A DNA stretch of 8,093 nucleotides from the NCBI GenBank assembly GCA_902727905.1, contig CACVAR010000081.1:1-8093 (forward strand), read 5' to 3'. Shown in pieces: positions 5,787 to 8,093 of this stretch (within the stretch, counting starts at the first letter, position 1; each line of letters begins with the position of its first letter). The position numbers were made by a program, and so were the translations under genes. This DNA is from an uncultured Sulfurovum sp. GTDB taxonomy: Bacteria > Campylobacterota > Campylobacteria > Campylobacterales > Sulfurovaceae. The notes below the pieces were generated by a model. It saw only the letters and a list, made by a program, of their open reading frames with translations. It searched no databases and was not told the origin of the DNA.

Positions 5787-7170
5787 TTATCCAAAGTTTG
5801 CTGTCGTTGGTCATCCTAACAAAGGAAAGAGTAGTATTGTTGCTTCTTTGGCATTGGACAATTCTATTCAGATTGGAAATACTCCAGGAACAACACAGAT
5901 AAAAAGAGGGTTTCCTTTAACGGTTGATGGAGAAGTAGTTTATGAACTTTTTGATACCCCTGGATTTCAACGAGCAAGACGTGTGTTTGCATGGCTTGAA
6001 GAGCATGGAGATGTTTCAGCTGACAAACGTATAGATATTGTAAGACAATTTGTTTTTGAACATAAAGAATCAAATAAATTTAAAGATGAGGTAGAACTGC
6101 TTGAGCCTATTTTGGCAGGTGCAGGAATTATCTATGTGGTTGATGCTTCAAAACCTTATGGCGCTGAATATGAAGTAGAGATGGAAATTTTACGTTGGTG
6201 TGGACAGCCTTCTATGGCAATTTTAAACCTTATTGGCGATGAAGATTACCGAGAAGATTGGACACGTGCTTTGGGTCAGTATTTTAGGTTAGTACGTACC
6301 TATAATCCCATTACAGCTGGACATGAAGAGCATCTTGAATTACTTGAAGGGATGGCACAGCTTAAAGAAGAGTGGACAAAGCCCATAAAAAAAGCCATTG
6401 GTGTTTTAGATGACCTTTATGACCAAAAAATAAATAACAGTGTCAGTACTATTGTGGACTATATGGTTGAAGTACTCTCTTTTATTCACAAAGAGAAAAT
6501 AAAAGGTGAAGAAGTCTCAGACGAAGAATCAGAGCGTGCAAAACGTTTTTATCGTGAAAAGATTGTTCGTTATGAGTCGGAAGAGAGAGTGAAAATTCAG
6601 ACCATCTGGAATCATCTTAATGTACAAAAACATGAAGGTGAGTTGGATTTGGATGCCGTAGGCTTGTTTTCTGAAGAGTCAGCTTCTATTTTTGGATTGA
6701 GTCAAAAAGAGTTAGTTATTACCGGTGCTTCAGCTGGTGCAATCACTGGGGCTGGATTTGACTTGATGACAGCTGGACATACTTTACTTTTAGGTTCCAT
6801 CATTGGTGGTGTGGTTGGTGGTGTAGGGGCAATGTTTGGCTTTGACAACTTATATGAGGTGAAAGTCTTAGGACAGACCATCGGTAAACGAGAGTTAACG
6901 GTAGGTCCTATGCAAAACTTGAATTTTCCTTATGTTTTGTTAGGACGTTCCCTTTATCATGCTTCGGTCATTGCGAAGCGTTCACATGCGAAGCGTGATG
7001 ATTTAAACTTGGAAAACACTTCATTTACAGAAAAAGTAATGGATGCTTCAACAAGAAAAGAGTTGGAGAAAGTTCATGCTAAACTGCGTAAAGGCGACGA
7101 ACTTGAAAAAGAAGAATTAAGTGCTTATCAAAAGATTATACGTGAATCTTTTTTAAAGTTATTGGCTTAG
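5779..7170 (+). CDS. TrmE/Era-like GTPase with glycine-rich membrane segment (DUF3482-type)
   Basis: The 463-residue protein starts with a G domain: P-loop GHPNKGKS (11-18), switch-I threonines in 'NTPGTT' (34-39) and DTPG (59-62). The G4 position is not a standard NKxD; the closest match is N150 in 'ILNLIGDED', so guanine specificity is uncertain. Residues 200-285 are charged and helical. A hydrophobic stretch at about 313-356 is full of Gly and Ala (for example 'GSIIGGVVGGVGAMFGF'), resembling a glycine zipper that could insert into or associate with the membrane. A conserved soluble C-terminus follows. This architecture and the upstream DUF2868-like neighbour fit the DUF3482 GTPase family, whose role is unknown to me. 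The pair resembles in plan the E. coli YcjX/YcjF GTPase and membrane-protein pair; that comparison is inference, not homology. The ATG overlaps the upstream stop by 8 bases and has a good ribosome site. The end overlaps alr by 4 bases. Confidence 0.88.
   Translation: MSNYPKFAVVGHPNKGKSSIVASLALDNSIQIGNTPGTTQIKRGFPLTVDGEVVYELFDTPGFQRARRVFAWLEEHGDVSADKRIDIVRQFVFEHKESNKFKDEVELLEPILAGAGIIYVVDASKPYGAEYEVEMEILRWCGQPSMAILNLIGDEDYREDWTRALGQYFRLVRTYNPITAGHEEHLELLEGMAQLKEEWTKPIKKAIGVLDDLYDQKINNSVSTIVDYMVEVLSFIHKEKIKGEEVSDEESERAKRFYREKIVRYESEERVKIQTIWNHLNVQKHEGELDLDAVGLFSEESASIFGLSQKELVITGASAGAITGAGFDLMTAGHTLLLGSIIGGVVGGVGAMFGFDNLYEVKVLGQTIGKRELTVGPMQNLNFPYVLLGRSLYHASVIAKRSHAKRDDLNLENTSFTEKVMDASTRKELEKVHAKLRKGDELEKEELSAYQKIIRESFLKLLA
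6961..6996 (+). repeat. short direct and inverted repeats within the GTPase gene
   Basis: TGCGAAGCGT occurs at 6972-6981 and 6987-6996, in the same reading phase, encoding repeated Ala-Lys-Arg. GCTTCG (6961-6966) can pair with CGAAGC (6974-6979) in a small hairpin. It lies in coding sequence and is probably a local duplication. Confidence 0.4.
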
Positions 7171-8093
7171 ACAACTACTCTTTCAATATCAGCATCTAAT
7201 TGGGTCATAATCTCATAAGAGATTGTTCCTAACTGTTTTCCAGCATCAAGTGCATGGTTAAAAATGCAAACTTCTTTTTTAGTACTCTCTAAAGAGACAT
7301 AATCCATAGAAACTCGTCCTAATAGAGGTAGGTTTTCAGCTATGACAAATGGTGCGAGTGTAGTTGAACGCATCCATCCATCTCCATAACCCAAGTCATA
7401 GGTTGAAATATTCATTTTATGAGCTGCAATATAAGTTCCCCCATAACCAACTCTTTGGCCTTTTTCTAATGTTCGTGTAGCTACTTTGTTTGCCCAAAGT
7501 GAAAGTACAGGCTTTAAATCTAAAGTGTTATAGATTTCAGGAAGTTCAGAGTATCCATAAGCTCCAATACCTAAACGAATAAACTCTTCACCTTCACAAG
7601 GTAAACGTAGAGCAGAAGCAGAATTAAAAGCATGAAAACGTATTTTTTTGTTCGATAAAATCGAACCTACAGTTTTTTTGATTTCTTCAAACACTTTTCT
7701 TTGCCAAAAAAGTTCGCTACTCAGTTCATCAGCTGAACGGTTATGAGTCATCACGCCTTTTAGAATCAAGCCTTGTTTTTCTATCAGTTGTAGTGCTTGT
7801 TCCAGCTCTTCAAAAGCAATACCATTTCGGTGCATGCCTGTGTCTACTTTTAACTCTACAATTGAACCTTTTTGAGCATTACTAATGTCTGCTAAAGAGT
7901 TTAGGGTAAAGGAACATTTATCATCCACAATGGCGTGGTCACCAAGTACTAAAATTTGTTTAAAATAAGGCTTTATAATCTTTGCTTCATTATAGCTACG
8001 AACCACAGCCTGTGTAAGACCAAACTCTTGTGACAATTTTGCCATGAGTTCTAACCCATGTCCATAAGCATTGTCTTTTAGGACGATGCCTAT
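7167..8093 (-). CDS. alr: alanine racemase, N-terminus cut by the window edge
   Basis: This PLP enzyme interconverts L- and D-alanine for peptidoglycan synthesis in the cytoplasm. The reading frame is open to the window edge: codons 8046-8093 encode 'IGIVLKDNAYGHGLEL', the PLP-lysine motif (Lys codon 8076-8078). The true start is therefore outside the window, and the ATG at 8045 is internal. The visible part is 308 residues; compared with about 360 for the family, roughly 25-50 residues are missing. Other landmarks, numbered from the first visible residue, are K82 and R89 in 'LKVDTGMHRNG', the catalytic tyrosine Y236 in 'LGYGDGW', and the substrate-site M263-D264 in 'GRVSMDYV', where the more usual cysteine before Met is serine. 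'RLGIGAYGYSE' supplies the cofactor-site region. Its stop overlaps the convergent GTPase stop by 4 bases, with no terminator between them. Confidence 0.95.
   Translation of the reverse strand: MGIVLKDNAYGHGLELMAKLSQEFGLTQAVVRSYNEAKIIKPYFKQILVLGDHAIVDDKCSFTLNSLADISNAQKGSIVELKVDTGMHRNGIAFEELEQALQLIEKQGLILKGVMTHNRSADELSSELFWQRKVFEEIKKTVGSILSNKKIRFHAFNSASALRLPCEGEEFIRLGIGAYGYSELPEIYNTLDLKPVLSLWANKVATRTLEKGQRVGYGGTYIAAHKMNISTYDLGYGDGWMRSTTLAPFVIAENLPLLGRVSMDYVSLESTKKEVCIFNHALDAGKQLGTISYEIMTQLDADIERVVV
7650..7666. repeat. perfect 7-base inverted repeat inside alr
   Basis: GTTCGAT, AAA, ATCGAAC: arms 7650-7656 and 7660-7666 around a 3-base loop, flanked by T-runs at 7643-7649 and 7673-7679. It lies mid-gene. 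On the minus (coding) strand the stem is followed by a run of A, not T, so it is not a terminator of alr. Chance or a binding site are both possible. Confidence 0.4.

Noticed and set aside
5864..6073. 69-codon minus-strand frame within the GTPase gene.
   Set aside because: It is antisense to the conserved G domain and its composition is that of a shadow frame.
1..8093. CRISPR arrays, tRNA or rRNA genes, insertion sequences, toxin-antitoxin or phage-defence genes.
   Set aside because: I found no regularly spaced repeats, transposase motifs, RNA-gene signatures or defence domains on either strand.

Overview
The window is AT-rich, gene-dense bacterial chromosome, most likely from a member of the Campylobacterota (Epsilonproteobacteria). 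The evidence is a full-length CiaB homologue, a short free-standing Aer-type PAS protein of the kind used in Campylobacter energy taxis (CetB/CetC-like), and low G+C with TATAAT-type -10 boxes lacking clear -35 boxes. The pairing of a DUF2868-type membrane protein with a DUF3482-type GTPase, beside a CiaB homologue, suggests a free-living (for example Sulfurimonas-like) member rather than a host-restricted pathogen. The genus is inference. I see no insertion sequences, phage genes, CRISPR arrays, tRNAs or rRNAs.

Layout. Bases 1-98 form a short leader. A CiaB-family protein (+, 99-1928) follows; it carries an intact HEFGH zinc-protease motif with a downstream acidic EExxA segment. It converges, with a 3-base gap, on a 186-residue PAS sensor (-, 1932-2492). 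Upstream of the PAS gene, in the same orientation, is an exodeoxyribonuclease III of the ExoA type (-, 2563-3339). A 252-base divergent intergenic region then leads to two small envelope-protein genes: a TM-anchored protein with a methionine-rich heptad coiled coil (+, 3592-3963) and an exported charged coiled-coil protein (+, 4050-4334, start revised). Next is a tightly coupled pair: a four-TM DUF2868-like protein (+, 4383-5786) overlapping by 8 bases a TrmE/Era-like GTPase with a glycine-rich hydrophobic segment (+, 5779-7170). Alanine racemase (-, 7167 to beyond the right edge) overlaps the GTPase stop codon by 4 bases and lacks only its N-terminus, which lies outside the window.

How the genes may work together. 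Xth (base-excision repair) and Alr (D-alanine for peptidoglycan) are housekeeping enzymes with no evident link to their neighbours. The PAS protein probably senses redox or energy state through FAD and signals to a partner encoded elsewhere. The least described part is 3592-7170: four same-strand genes for a coiled-coil membrane protein, an exported coiled-coil protein, a polytopic membrane protein and a membrane-associating GTPase. Only the last two are convincingly an operon; any joint role with the two small genes is conjecture. The best candidates for undescribed biology are the GTPase/membrane-protein pair and the predicted peptidase activity of CiaB.
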